A stretch of DNA of 64,000 nucleotides from Lentinus brumalis (taxonomy: Eukaryota; Basidiomycota; Agaricomycetes; Polyporales; Polyporaceae), in assembly GCA_001792895.1 (NCBI GenBank), contig MARA01000001.1, positions 1,054,001 to 1,118,000 on the forward strand, written 5' to 3'. The notes beneath the pieces were generated by a model. It was not told where the DNA came from and did no database searches. It saw only the letters and a program-made list of their open reading frames with translations. Within the stretch, counting starts at the first letter, position 1. Every line of letters begins with the position of its first letter. Both the position numbers and the translations under genes were made by a program. Below, piece after piece: positions 26,163 through 37,727 of the stretch.

Positions 26163-26355
26163 ACCACAACGACAGTCCGTGCGCTGGTCGAGACTTCCGG
26201 AGCCGGATGGATGTCAGGCGTTACTGTGCGAAGACTTATTTCTTCAAACCATAACGACGTCGCGACAGTTCGGCCCCTGGTCGAGAACGTCGAGACTGCC
26301 GGGGCCGGAGGGGGCTCGAGACGATGTCCTGACTTCCTGGCCAGCGTCACTGCGC
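26163..26355. repeat. Diverged tandem duplication, about 90-100 bp per unit
   Basis: ACCACAACGACAGTCCG...CTGGTCGAGACTTCCGGAGCC (26163-26206) recurs in altered form as ACCATAACGACGTCGCGACA...TCGAGACTGCCGGGGCC from 26247. The matching continues into a GATGTC/CGTTACTGTGCG versus GATGTC/CGTCACTGCGCG end. No coding function is apparent. Confidence 0.5.
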
Positions 26356-26629
26356 GGCGCCCGATAGCGACAAGGCACTAATGAGTACCTGAGAGACGCG
26401 CGCTCCGAGCTCCAGGACCATAGCGCTAGCATAGGTTATTAGGTCCGCGCTGCGGCTCATAGTGGTCATCATCGGCTCGCCACAGGAGACTCAGACCTAC
26501 TCAGACTATGTAGGGGGCCCGACGCTCACACGGATGCCAGGTCATCGGATTTGGATTTGGATTCTGATTGGGATTTGTATAAATGAGGAGGGGCGGGGAC
26601 AGGACAGCCGGTGGAGACGATTGCGATTA

Positions 26630-27010
26630 GGGCTGCTCAATTCTTCTGCGCTGGATGCTGGACGCCTCAAAACACTTTGATGGCGTAAGCGAGACGAGCC
26701 GACGACTCAGCAAGGCGGCGAGGATACCTGAAGCTTTCTGTGCGGTGGCCTCGACGGAAAGCTGCATAGCTGCTAGCACGTTGGGATGACCGTCGGAAAA
26801 TGCAGAAAAAAGGGCGGTATTCGTGAAAGCTTTCTCGCTATCCCCTGCACGGTAAGACATTGCGTATGAGCGACGGGAACAGAGTGTGCAGCGAGGAACA
26901 TGGGGAGCGCCCGCAAAGTCGGAGGAGGTGTTCGGCTACTGTCGCTTGTAGCCATCACCTCCATCAACGAGCTTGCAGTGCGTCCAGCGTCCAGAAGAAT
27001 TGAGCAGCCC
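26630..27010. mobile_element. 381-bp non-autonomous element with terminal inverted repeats and TA flanks
   Basis: The left end GGGCTGCTCAATTCTTCTG at 26630 is repeated inverted at 26992-27010. The next ~15 bases also match (GCTGGATGCTGGACGC versus GACGCTGGACGC). Both ends are flanked by TA (26628-26629 and 27011-27012), the target site of Tc1/mariner-type transposons. No transposase frame is inside, so it would be a MITE-like derivative. Confidence 0.65.
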
Positions 27011-27012
27011 TA

Positions 27013-28305
27013 TTATGTCAATCAATATGCGCCGTTGGGCGTGTTCGGTCGCCACGATGACAGAAATTTGCAGCCGGCGCCGCTGAATACAGTACGTAGT
27101 GATGCACGATGCCCGCACGCGTGCGGGACGTTCCCTGGTCGCAGAGTCGAGGGGCCTGATCGTCGTGCGGTGGAACATGGGGTTGAACTTGAACCGCGAG
27201 CTGGCTGCTGGCATGATGGAGGGAGCGCCCGGCGAGGTGCTCATCGCTCATCGCGCGCCGTAGTGGTCGGAGCGGGGATCCTTGCCCGGCAGCCGGTGCA
27301 GCGGTGCTGTCTTAGAGCCTGGAGGCATATCCGATATCGAGGCTGGAGGCTACAACGTTCGTGGGCTGCGCGCAACAACGTGGGACCGTCGAGGATGTGG
27401 CGGCATCGATACGAGGAAGAGGAATTGAAGACGTGCTAGCAGCTTGAGTGGACGAGGGCAAGGGACCCGGAATAGTCGGGTTCGTGCATATGGGTAGTGG
27501 AAAGCACTGAACGCGATTCCTCGGATGCATAAACCGGAGGACAGGAGGCCGGTCAACACGGGTGTCGTGTGCGACCGGGAGTGGGTGTCAGTGGGATGCT
27601 GTTCACCAGCGCGAGCCACAGATGTCGGGCTGCCTTGATCTGGTCCTGCAATTGATGAGTACTTGTGTACCCCGTATTCTGCTGTCCTGAATTCTGTTGC
27701 CTGATACGACGCAAGTCAGGCGTGGAGAGCAGCTGGGGAGCACGCACGAACGTGTGGCTGAATGAGCTCCATGCTCACAGCGACAGCCGACGTTCCCCGA
27801 GGCGCGTGCAGCATGGAAGAGGCGGACGGACGCAAGGCGGGGGTGTCCGACACCGAGGGAGACGGTGCCGGACAAGGTTATAACTTGTCGCGAAGGAGGT
27901 ACGCGTTGACATCATCGGGCGAAGACTCTGACGCAATGCAGAATTTGACTGGAGCGCCATCAATCTCGGTTAGCAACTGTGGTTCCCCTGCCAGTTCCCC
28001 TCGGCCACGAGACGCGCAGGGCGAGTGCTCGATGCTGCGGATGGGTTCGACGGCGCCGGCGAGGTCATGGCAAGGCGGGCGCGATGTTTCGAGCACAGAG
28101 CGGTGGGGATAAGGGGGACGCTAGCGTGGAAGACGCAGCAGCGGCGAGCGGGACGGGGAGGCATAGGCGAAGCGCACCGCCACCGAGGGAGCGCGTAAAG
28201 CGTAGTGTGGACTGCCCTTATAGGCTATATTCCTTCTGTCCTCGCGCCATGTCCCTCCGCCCTCCCACCCACCGCTGAACGCTATTCTCTTTTCCTCCAT
28301 CCACC
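27013..28305. other. Intergenic region upstream of the F-box-like gene, no gene recognised
   Basis: No frame with family character and no plausible exon chain. It holds the upstream region of the next gene, with TATAGGCTATATT near 28219. Confidence 0.35.
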
Positions 28306-30685
28306 ATGCCTGTCGCGACAAAAACGAGAGAGCGGCCGTTGCCCCCCATCCCCGTCCCCCTCCCCCCGCCCCGTCCCCGTCCACCGCGTCCCGTCTCGGC
28401 CGACATTCTTCGCCCGTCCCGCACATCCCACGTCCGACACGACATTCTCGTCTGATGCTCTGTCGCGCTCTCCGCGACCCAAGACTACTTGCCGCCTTCC
28501 TCCCATTCCTCTCATGGCAGGACTTCCACGCCCTCATGAACACCTCCCGCGACTGTCGCCTCGGCCTCTGGGCCATCGATGAGTGCAGGGCCGCCATCCT
28601 CTCCCACTTTGTTCCCGCATACTGCTACGCCCTCGAGCAAGCTGGCTTGGAGCAGAGCCCGGACGTCCGCCTCGATTTCCACCAGCTCGCCCTCCTCAGT
28701 ACGTCTGCATTCTCCATGTCCTATTTTACCTGTGTCAATCCCCTCCCTCCAGTGATCTCGCAATCCGTCCCCCTGCATACGTATCCGATGCAGACCATGA
28801 GGGTCTTGACCATGCTCAACCAAGGGCGAGATGACCTCAAACTCCAGAGAGGCTGTATGCGCCTGTCATCCTTGACGCTCGCCCACTCCCGTTTCGTCCT
28901 ATTCCTGCAATCTTTGGTCCATAGCGGCTCGTCTTCCCCGTCGTCCGACTCCGATGATTTCGACGACGTTCTCAGCTCGCCTCGTTCCATGTCGCTGCGC
29001 TCTCCGCAGTTCCAGGGCGTCCGCGAACTCGTGTTCCCGGCACCACTATCAGCGCTCGCCGCCGATGCTTCCAGTTCCAACGACGCGCTGCCCACAGCAT
29101 TGGACACGCCCAAGCCGTATGGCACCCGTCGCCTCCTCAGCAGATCCGGTACCGTGCGCAGCGGGTCCTCCAGCGCAAGTAGGGCGGCCTCGCTTAGCCC
29201 GCCACGCACGACAACCACCGAGAGAGTACCACGCTCCAAACGTCTTACGTCCATGTTCCACAAATCCAAGGTTCCCCTTCCGCCGCCATCGAACGACCCG
29301 CTCGCGCTCAGGCTGTACTCCGGGAGCTGGCGCCGCACGCTCCTTCCGCACAAGCGACAAAGCGTGGCATTCGCCGCGGGCGCAGACGAAGACGGATGGC
29401 TGTCCTCCCCGCAGGAGGGCGAGCTGAAGATGCCACATCGGCGCTTCGCTTCCGTAAGCATCTCGAGCGAGTCCTCACTGTCCAGTCCGGCGTCGATCTC
29501 CCGCACAAACACCGACTCCGAGGGAAGTTCCCCTCCCCCACGCGACCGAAGCCACAAACGTGCCGCGACTTCCATCGGGCCGGAGTCCGGGTCCCCCGGA
29601 GCGCGAGCACAAAGCGGGAACGCGACTGGAGCATCGGTCGCGATCCCCCGAGGCACGTCCGCGCACGATCTGTTCCTCGCAACGTCGCGCATACGCGCAC
29701 CGCTGCTCCGCGTGTTCGTGCCGTGCGCCCAGCTCGACGAGGCCGCCATCACCGCCTGCGAAGACCAGCTCATCCGCGCGGGCCTGTGGGAGAACCTCTC
29801 GGACGGGGACGTCGTGTGCAACTTCGGCTACGTCCCGCCCGTGGCTTCGCCGCCCGAGAGCGAGGACGGATCCGCGCCGACGAGCGGGTCCGCCGCCGAG
29901 GACGAGAACGACAGGCAGAAGTGGCTGATGTTCAACGGGTACTGCCTCGTGCCGTACATCCCGCCGAGCCCGCCGCCGCTCGAGAGCCCGCTGACGCTCC
30001 CGTCCCCGTTCTACTTTGCGCACATCCTCCCGGCGTTCGTCGACCCGGTGTTCGTGCTCGCGCTGCCGCAGCAGCAGGCGCCGTCCCCGCAGATGTCGCG
30101 CCCGGGCAGCCGACGGGGGCCCGGCGGCGCGGGGCGCGAGCAGAGCCGCGCGTCGCGGCTGACGATATACGAGCCGATGCACGATATGAAGCTGGTGAAC
30201 GTGGCGACGCGGGTGCCGAGCCCGCAGAGCCCGACTGGGTTCGCGATGGTGCGGAAGTACATGTGGCTCGCGCGCATCCCGTACGTCGGGCCGGGGAGCG
30301 GGACGGAGGCGGGGATGGCGCTCGGGAAGGGGTGGCATGGGGAGTGGGTGCTCGAGGCGGAGGGGACGAGGGAGGGGAAGCAGAGCTTGGTGGATGCGCT
30401 GAGCAATGGGACGAACGGCCCGGGGCTGCGGAGGAGAGGGCAGTGGGAGATCGTGAAGGAAAAGAGCGGAGGGGGCCGGTTGTGGTTGAAGTGAGTGCTC
30501 TCTTCTGTTGCTTTCCACTCGGTCGCATGTACAGTACTGACCTCGCTGCTCTCGCCAGGTTGCTGGTTGCGAATGTGGACATGTACATCGACACGCTCGT
30601 GCACCCGCCTGAGCCCGCCGACCGGATACCGAGGAGCCTGCCGCCCGTGCCCGCCGTCGCGGGCAGGACAGAATCAGAACAATAG
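28306..30685 (+). CDS. F-box-like fungal protein of unknown function
   Basis: Two parts can be read. From 28306: [20 protein letters not shown] and more Pro/Arg-rich sequence ending HVRHDIL. From 28455 in another frame: [20 protein letters not shown] and [19 protein letters not shown], which resembles an F-box helix pair. The body is Ser-rich and disordered from about 28920 to 29650. A C-terminal folded region follows ([73 protein letters not shown]) and ends [17 protein letters not shown]. Introns lie at about 28700-28753 and 30493-30559. Either a one-base frame break lies near 28440-28455 or translation starts at 28455. An F-box would suggest ubiquitin-ligase adaptor work; that is inference. 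Confidence 0.7.
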
Positions 30686-32017
30686 GACCGTTCACGCTCA
30701 CAGACATTCTAGAGACGCTCCCGCCTTCCGCTTCCGTATCATAAGCCTCTCTGCATTCATACTTCATTCACTCGGTACTCACGTATGCTAACATATCCAT
30801 ATCCATCTCATCTCATCTCATCTCATTTTGAATATCGCATCAGTCATGTAGCCTTCCACTGACCCACTCGTCCATCCATCCGCCCGCCCGCCCGCCGCGC
30901 AGCCCTCCCTCCTTTCTGCTTTGTGCCCCGTCTGCCCTGCCCTGCCCTGCATGCATGCATACATCTACATACCTGCACATAATCTGGCCCCGCTAGGATA
31001 CGCCCGATACCGTACGCATCCCCTCTTGTTGTTTGTGTCTAAGTCTTGCTGCCTTACAGTTACCCTTCGAGTCCGAGCTCGGGTCGCTTGGTGCCGCGAC
31101 GGCCGTGGATCTCCTGCATACTTTTACATGTCTACTGAAGTGCTTAAGTACCTGTCCACGACTCCACGTATACGTATACGCTACTACCCCTTCGCTGTAT
31201 TGCTACATATAGCCTTGCGTTGCTCCCCAATGCCATGATCCCCATACGGTGCTTCTTTCCTGCGGCACGGGTGACGCGAGCAATACACAAGACACCAGCT
31301 GGAGATCAGGAGGTTCGAGGCGGTTTGCGCTGACTGTGATCTTCAACTGAACTGGAGCCTAGGGCATAGCAGTTTGCCAGCCTCGTTCGCCCCTCGCGCC
31401 GTTGACCACGGAATAACGGGGCATCTGGCTGTGGGGAGGACTGTCGACCCTCGTCTGCCAGTGGCAGTTTCTCAACAGCATTTTCAGCATGGCGCAGCAT
31501 TTCGTCCGTCAATTTCTGCACCAACGCTTCTGAGATCTGACACCTCGTCCGAGAGGGCGAACTGCGGCTCACGGCTGACGGATCGGTTCGCTACCAGGAG
31601 CCCGAGGGTGGCCAGAGAGCCTTTGCCCCGGTTAGGACAGCGCCACTACATACCCAAATGATATCTGGAGAGGCGTGCCCCGCGCGGTTGAGGCGGCGGA
31701 AGTGTGGGCGTTTGGTATGGCCATGAGGAGGATATTTCTCAACAAGACGAGCTCGTGGGATGTGACATGGACACGCTAGAGACCTGTCAGCGTGTGGGCT
31801 CCAACGAGCAGCCGAGTTTCGGAGATCTAGTGCTGTGCTTCGAGTCCTGGCATACGACGATGTCGAAAGAGTAAGCAAACATCGAATTTGTTACCAATGC
31901 ATCTATCTTTGTCCTCTGTCCAGTTCTTTGACATACACGGATTGCGAATGTGTTCGAAGCCGCTGGCCTAAATTGCGTTGTACTTCACCTCTCTGACCAT
32001 TGATGACGCGACGAACA
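30686..32017. other. Intergenic, convergent region with short repeats
   Basis: Contains an ATCTC tandem repeat at about 30804-30826 and CGCC repeats near 30881. A possible minus-strand frame around 31310-31570 has no splice or family support. No gene is called. Confidence 0.4.
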
Positions 32018-33481
32018 TTATGTGAGGCTTGTGATGTCCGTGTTGACGAACTGTGCAACGTCGAAGCCGCCCTCTGGACTCTGCACAAAGCCCGCTTTGA
32101 GGAGCACACTGGGAAGTACCTGCGGGTGAGCTTCCATAGCATTAAGGACGTAAAGCAACTCACTCGAGGGTCTCCAGTATGACTTGCCGAGGGATGGCAG
32201 CGCAGTCCTGCGGGTAGCCGACGGCCTTCAACCACGCCTGCGAATGAACAAAGTCAAGAACACATCCGCACACGCGTCTTCATTACGCCAATGCAATACC
32301 TTGATATCCTCTTCGGGGTACCCGAACTTCTCCTTGATGAAATCGACATCTGCGCTGTTGCGGCTCTCCGGCGAGTCGAACGCGCGGACGTACGTCGTGA
32401 GCGTGGCGAGGAAGGGCTTGAGCGCGTCTGCAGGAGCGCGTGTCGGGTGTGCGGCGATGAGCCAGGAAGGCCAGGGAGTCGGCACGGAACCGATCTATGT
32501 ATGTGGTCAATGATTGCGCAAGATGGGCTAGTAAGGGAGCAGATGGGCCGACGTACGAAGCGGGCCTCGCCGGCGTCGACGAAGGGCTTGGTGGTGAACC
32601 ACTCCCACATGAACGCGCTGGTCGAGCCGTCGTTCACGGAGTTAATCAGACCTCGGATGTCGTTGTTGACTATGCGTGCGGGGTTAGTTGAGACTTCCGA
32701 TTCCAGGATAAGCTGCTGGGGGAAGTAGGGTACCTTGGAACTTCAGCTCGTTCGTCGGCCAGCCTTGCTGCAGCGCCATCACATAAGCCATCGTCTGGCT
32801 CCCACTATACCATAGATGCCGGGAAGATGGGGTTAATGCGACCCAGGCTCACGACGTGAGGGGAACCACAAGCTCAACCTTCCATAGCGCGATATTCCAA
32901 TGGTCGTTCCCTTCAAATCCGATATCGAGTTGTACTTGCTGTTCTTACCTGTGATGACCGCCCTGTACACGTGCGTTCAGCACACTGCGACTAAGGCGAC
33001 GGGCGGTGACCAGATACTCGCCAGTTAAGCGGCGTCGTGACATAGCTTCCGACGAGCTTGTACGCTTTCGATCCCTTCGCGATCCCGGAGATAAGAGGGT
33101 CCGTCAGTGCGCTACGCCACAAGCATTTGTTTAGTATTTGTTATGGAGGCATAATGCGGAGAGTCCAAAGGAGGTTGAACCTCTCGTGACGTACATCGCG
33201 ACGTCAATCTCGTCATTTTCGAGGCGGCCGATGAGCTGACCCGTCCCGCCTGGAGATGTAGATGTATCAAGAATCATAGAAGGTTGAAACATGAGACACA
33301 ATACGCACTAGGGCACTCCACAAGCGTGAAGGTCTTCCCTCCGTCTGCCTCAGCGAACTGAAGTAACGGGGACGAGAAGTGCTCGCGAACTAGGGTAATT
33401 ATCGCCGACTTGTCAGTTCCCCGCGGATACATCCTGCAATAAATGGCAGAGCAACTCGCCGTAACCGATCCTAAGCGGCAT
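32018..33481 (-). CDS. Ca3427-type periplasmic-binding-protein-like protein
   Basis: A cytosolic fungal protein with the type II periplasmic-binding fold, related to the Candida albicans Ca3427 family and distantly to NMT1/Thi5-like ligand binders; the ligand is unknown. The start is MPLRIGY at 33481. Exons join to give VREHFSSPLLQFAEADGG, TLVECPSGTGQLIGRLENDE, ALTDPLISGIAKGSKAYKLV, SYVTTPLNWAVITGKNSKYN, ISDLKGTTIGISRYGSGS, FMWEWFTTKPFVDAGEARF, SVPTPWPSWLIAA, then FDVAQFVNTDITSLT and the stop. About nine exons. Two introns begin with GC, not GT (after 33460 and near 33030), both with a GCGAGT donor. The final intron uses the acceptor CTTCCCAG, which restores frame to ETLDVLLKAGF. Confidence 0.85.
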
Positions 33482-34213
33482 GATGTCTGTAAGAGAAGGT
33501 AGGTTCCTGCGATCAATCACACGCTGAGTAGTGAGTACGATCCCGAAGCTCGAAGGATGACCTCAGATCTTATCTTATCTTGCCGAGGCTAGTGAACCGC
33601 CAGTGGAACGCTCTTCCCTTGCCACTGCCAGCTCTTTCTTGGCTCTTCCCGCCAATATCTATCTATGTATCGCCCTCTGAACAGCACGCATCGCAAATTT
33701 CTACTCTCGAGGCGTGAGAGGAGGCCAGGGAATTCCTCGTTGAGTTCTGCGTGTATACAGCGCTCATGGTCTCCGACGATTGCTCGTTACTCCTGGCAGA
33801 TGGATGTCACGCAAGGTGAGCATAGCGACTATGAAGCCTGTCTGGTCTAACAGCTTCTGAATATTGGATGTTCGAGAGATATTCTCCGAAGGACGTCGCC
33901 TCCGTGACCGCCGGATGTGCCAACGTCTTGCACGTCGGGCGCCGCGTCGATCTGTCGGTCTCGCTCGCCACTCTGACTGTGAGCGTGGACGTTGCTGGGA
34001 TTCAGGCAGCTCCAGGCTCATGCACAAGCATGACGGCTTCCTCATCTGCACGGTACTCCTGCGCGCTCGCCGCGCCGGCTGCTGGAGCTGTCCATTCGTC
34101 CGAGCGACGAGCGCCACCGTCTATTGTGCGGTTGCTAGCTCACATCCACCCGGCGGTACTGACCAAGCTCACGTCGTGTTCAAATGCCAGCACAACATGG
34201 CTGCCATGGCTGC
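33482..34213. other. Divergent upstream region of the Ca3427-like and peptide genes
   Basis: No gene recognised. It should contain the promoter of the minus-strand neighbour and the upstream region of the peptide gene. Confidence 0.35.
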
Positions 34214-34220
34214 TATATAA
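34214..34220 (+). promoter_or_regulatory. TATA box candidate of peptide precursor 1
   Basis: TATATAA lies 217 bp before the ATG at 34431. A gtgagt donor at about 34231 and a CACCAG acceptor at about 34335 would allow an intron in the leader. Confidence 0.5.
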
Positions 34221-34430
34221 GCCTGTCGGAGACGGACGTGAGTTCTATCCCATTATCTGCTTTCGTGCGCTAGGACTCGTTGAATCGTCCACCTCCGCCA
34301 TAACGTACCAAGTTACGCCGTCCCTTACAACACCAGGTGCGGCGGTCCTTTGATCCTCTTGTGTAGCTCTCAAGTTGACCTTCGGCGGGTGGGACAGGGC
34401 ACCACACTCACCTCTCCACCTTCCTTCGTC

Positions 34431-34661
34431 ATGCGCTCATTTGTTCTCCCTCTTCTCGCGTGCTTCATCCTCTGTGTATTCCTTCCAATCGCCGCAATCT
34501 CTGCTCATCCCCTCGGATTGCATGTAACACACCGCCACCACACCCTTCACTCGAAAGCGGCCGAACGGGACTCGGGGAGTCCCTCCGTGTGGCGTGCTCG
34601 TTCAGCCGATCCACTCATCCGCCCATGGGCCATCTATCATGGCCGCGCAATGCACACTTGA
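34431..34661 (+). CDS. Small secreted peptide precursor 1 (76 residues)
   Basis: An unrecognised small secreted protein. It starts MRSFVLPLLACFILCVFLPI followed by AAISA, a classic signal peptide with a likely cut after AISA. The middle is His-rich (HVTHRHHTLHSKAAERDS). The last residues are DPLIRPWAIYHGRAMHT and the stop TGA. The middle has no Kex2-type dibasic site; a single Arg (WRARSADP) lies before the C-terminal block. The end matches the separate precursor at 61963-62208, on the other strand, in 14 of 17 positions. I infer a secreted peptide made from the C terminus. A TATA box lies upstream and no intron is needed in the coding part. Confidence 0.7.
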   Translation: MRSFVLPLLACFILCVFLPIAAISAHPLGLHVTHRHHTLHSKAAERDSGSPSVWRARSADPLIRPWAIYHGRAMHT

Positions 34662-35178
34662 TGTTGAGGTAGGCTCATTCATAGAATATGCTGGTTGAAT
34701 CTGACGACATTCGGTGCCGCGGGATGATGGAAGTAGAATGTCTCCGCCCAACCTGTCCCGGTCATGTAGATTCCTGTATTAGTGTCTCCTGACGCATAGT
34801 CTTGTCTGGGATGGGGTCATACTCTGACAACACACGACAAACACACGAGCGAAACCCACGAGCGTCCCTGCCGGAGGAGCTATAATCAATCACAAATCGT
34901 ACGAGGAGGTGGCGAGATCCTTCGCAAACGAAGTATCAAAGCACCACCTTTGAGTGACGGAAGGCAGATACTGATCTGGAGCAATTACGGCAGGAAAAGG
35001 GCACCTAAGAGATGCATACATTCAAGAACGATGTGGTAGAGTACTATACATGGAGGGGCAGTGTGGGATGCAGTCTAAGGGGTATCACGTATGTACATAG
35101 ACGATATCATGCAGCATGCAAAGCAGAAGCGAGGGCAAAGTCCGTATCCAAGATCGCACAGTACGGTATCCACCAAGA
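34662..35178. other. Intergenic, convergent between peptide gene 1 and the methyltransferase
   Basis: No gene or notable repeat seen. It should contain 3' untranslated regions of both neighbours. Confidence 0.35.
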
Positions 35179-37727
35179 TCACAGAGACGGCTCGCTGATC
35201 TTCTTCCACGCTATGAACCCCCGCATCGCGCGACACAGCGGAGCCTTGTCCGCGTTGGACGCCGAGCGTTGCGAGCGCGCAGTCTTGGTACTCGCCGCCT
35301 GTGATGAGCGGATGGACTCGGACCCCGCAAAGGTGCTGCGGCTGTCCGGGTCCTGCCACTGGAGCTCGTCCTGTATGTGCACACGGATGCCCATGCGGTC
35401 CTTCATGTCCCTGGCAGCGGAGTGTCACGTCAGCACCCCACACACAGACGGACGGCAAAAGCGGAGAGAACGTGACTCACTCTTCCCAGTTCCCCCACTC
35501 ACGCTCGAACTCGTCCCGCAGGTCGTCCCTTGGGGGCTCCCCCCGCACCACGGACCCTCGCTCGTCCTCGACGTCGAGCGCGCGGTACGCCTGCCATACG
35601 GACTCCTTGCACGCAGAGACGATGCGGAACTGGCGCGCGAGGTGCAGCGTGCCCCACGTCGACAGCGTGGCTATGGGTGGCCGTGAGCGGAGCGCAGCTG
35701 AAGTGTCTATTCGGGCGGTCGCTTGCCCATCGAGTTGGACAGTGTTTGAGCGCATCCCGTCGACCCATTTACGAAGGGCATCGCCTTCGAGTTCAACCTC
35801 GCGGTCTGCGACAAAGGAGGGGGCTTCAGGGATGATGGTGGGGGTAGAAGGATATTCATGGGCGGATGCACCTCGACGTTGTGAAAGAAAGAGGAGATGT
35901 AGAAGGGCAGCACGGTGAGCAGTTTGTGACTGAGGAAGCGCTGGGCGAGCATCTGCTCCCAAGCTCGTTTCAGCCTCTCGTGGTCCTGTGTAAAAAGATG
36001 ATGGGTGGAGTCGGCCTGTGAGGAGGCCGTCGACAGCCAGGAGTCACTACTCGCGCTCTGAGTGTTTCGCTCGGTCGTAAAGACAAGGCTGGAATTCGAT
36101 GCGGAGGATTGCGACTGGGACGTGCCAGCCGTCCATTGACTTGCGGCGGAGTCGCTGCGATTGCGTTCTCCGGACTGCCGGCGTATGCTCACGGTGTGTA
36201 GGTTCGACGTCCGTTCCGCCTCAGGTTTGCGTGTCCGGCCTGCGGGGAAAATGGGGTCTTCCTCAAAGACCTGCGTCGGAAGTCAGATAGAGCGGGGTGA
36301 CAAGGCAGGACATCTCACCTCCAGCGCACCGCCAGGTCTCATTACTCGAGCACACTCCTGCGAGACAGAAGTGTCAGCAATCCTGCTGAAACTTCACATT
36401 CCACCAGTATCTGAATATAACATTGCAGGTGACTTGACCACCAGGTAGTTTGGGGTGCTGGACCCGTCGCAGGTGACGCCAAGTAGCAACACACACTGTA
36501 CGACTACTGTATTGCAGCGTAGTCGGGGAGACAATGCGGTCCGGGCATTCCCGGAATAAGTCTATTTTTGATAGACTCTTCGGGAGGAGCTGAAAGGATG
36601 TTCTCCGCGACGAATTCTCCCTGCTTCTCTGCGGGCGCACAAGGGCGCACATCATGATCCATCAGTTCCGGCGACCACGCATGATATACATAGTAGACGT
36701 TCTGATGAGGAATGCATGCAGCCGCTTTTGGTTTGATTACCGGGAAAGCTGGCAATAGGATGGCCCATGAAAACACAGAACGAATAGACTGACCTCCAGC
36801 AACTCCTGCCATGAATCTTCGGGGACGTCCAGTCCAATACAACATATGCGCACAAAATCAAAATGATTGGCCTCGAACGGCAAGGGGTCCAAGCTAACGC
36901 GACGTTAGTGTCATTCTCTCGGCAAGCTTTGACAGTAGAGGACGAACAAGTCACCGTGGACCCACTTGATTCGCTGGGAGAGATCTCTGTACTCGATGCC
37001 AAGATTGCTTTGTGCGAGGTCGGGCTGGAGGTTCCGCAGGTCGAAGCCGACAAAGGTGGTGTCCTGGGTCGCCGGGTCGTTATCGCAGACACGATCACTC
37101 GCGTGAGGGGACGGAGGCACTAACCGGCCAGACTTTGGCAGCCTCTATCACCCAGAGGCCGCTGCCGCACCCGAGATCGAGCACGCTCGACGGAGGCTCA
37201 TAGAACTGGTGCATGGTGACCCCGCTGCAGAGGCGGTTGAGGAACATGCAGTTCCAGTCATCGCTGCAGGGCAACGGGCCGGGTGGGAGTCGGGGAGGGT
37301 GGCTCTAGATTGAGCATGGTCGGGGAGACCATGTCGAAAACAGTAGCACTCACCCGACCAAGAGGTCCTTGTGAAATTCGACCGGGCTCACGGCACCAGT
37401 CTGGCGGCGCTTCTCAGCGCGCTGTCGGGCGAGCTCCTGCTCGACGTCGCGGGTCTCGCCGTTCTGGGGGTGGGCGACGGAGTGCGTCGGGGCGACGGCC
37501 ATCGTCGACGGGTGCGATGGCTGCGGGGGCTTGGTCGTCGTCGAAGACAGAACGGACCTCGGCGGAGAGATGGAGCTTCGCGAAGATGGGCCATCCAGAA
37601 GAACCACAGACGCAGTTCTCCCCCGCCCGCGCCCTTCCCGCCGTGCGCTACCAGCGCCAGCGCGCTCCCGGCGTCTCTTTGCCTCAGCACAGAACCACCA
37701 GCCACCACCGTCACCATAAGTAAACAT
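35179..37727 (-). CDS. SAM-dependent methyltransferase with Ser-rich insert
   Basis: The substrate is unknown. The N-terminal part is disordered (start MFTYGDGGGWWFCAEAKRRR at 37727 is a guess; MAVAPTHSVAH further in is the alternative). The catalytic core shows motif I SSVLDLGCGSGLWVIEAA, then TTFVGFDLRNLQPDLAQ, WVHGDL, HFDFVRICCIGLDVPEDSW, and RVMRPGGALEVFEEDPIF. A Ser-rich insert (36010-36190) leads to HDHERLKRAWEQML-like helices and a C-terminal region (REVELEGDALRKWVDGM, ARQFRIVSACKESVWQAYRA) ending AWKKISEPSL. One intron, about 36358-36797, is near 440 nt, far longer than the others. The frame breaks at a run of five C (minus strand) at 35840-35844 between NILLPP and TIIPEAPSFV. Confidence 0.8.

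Noticed and set aside
29396..30685. Long Arg/Ala-rich open frame overlapping the F-box-like gene
   Set aside because: GC-rich shadow; only its last part (after the intron at about 30559) is a true exon of the gene.
31306..31572. Minus-strand frame with a helix-like stretch (EALVQKLTDEMLRHAENAVE)
   Set aside because: No splice support and no homologous-looking neighbours; retained only as a remark in the intergenic entry.
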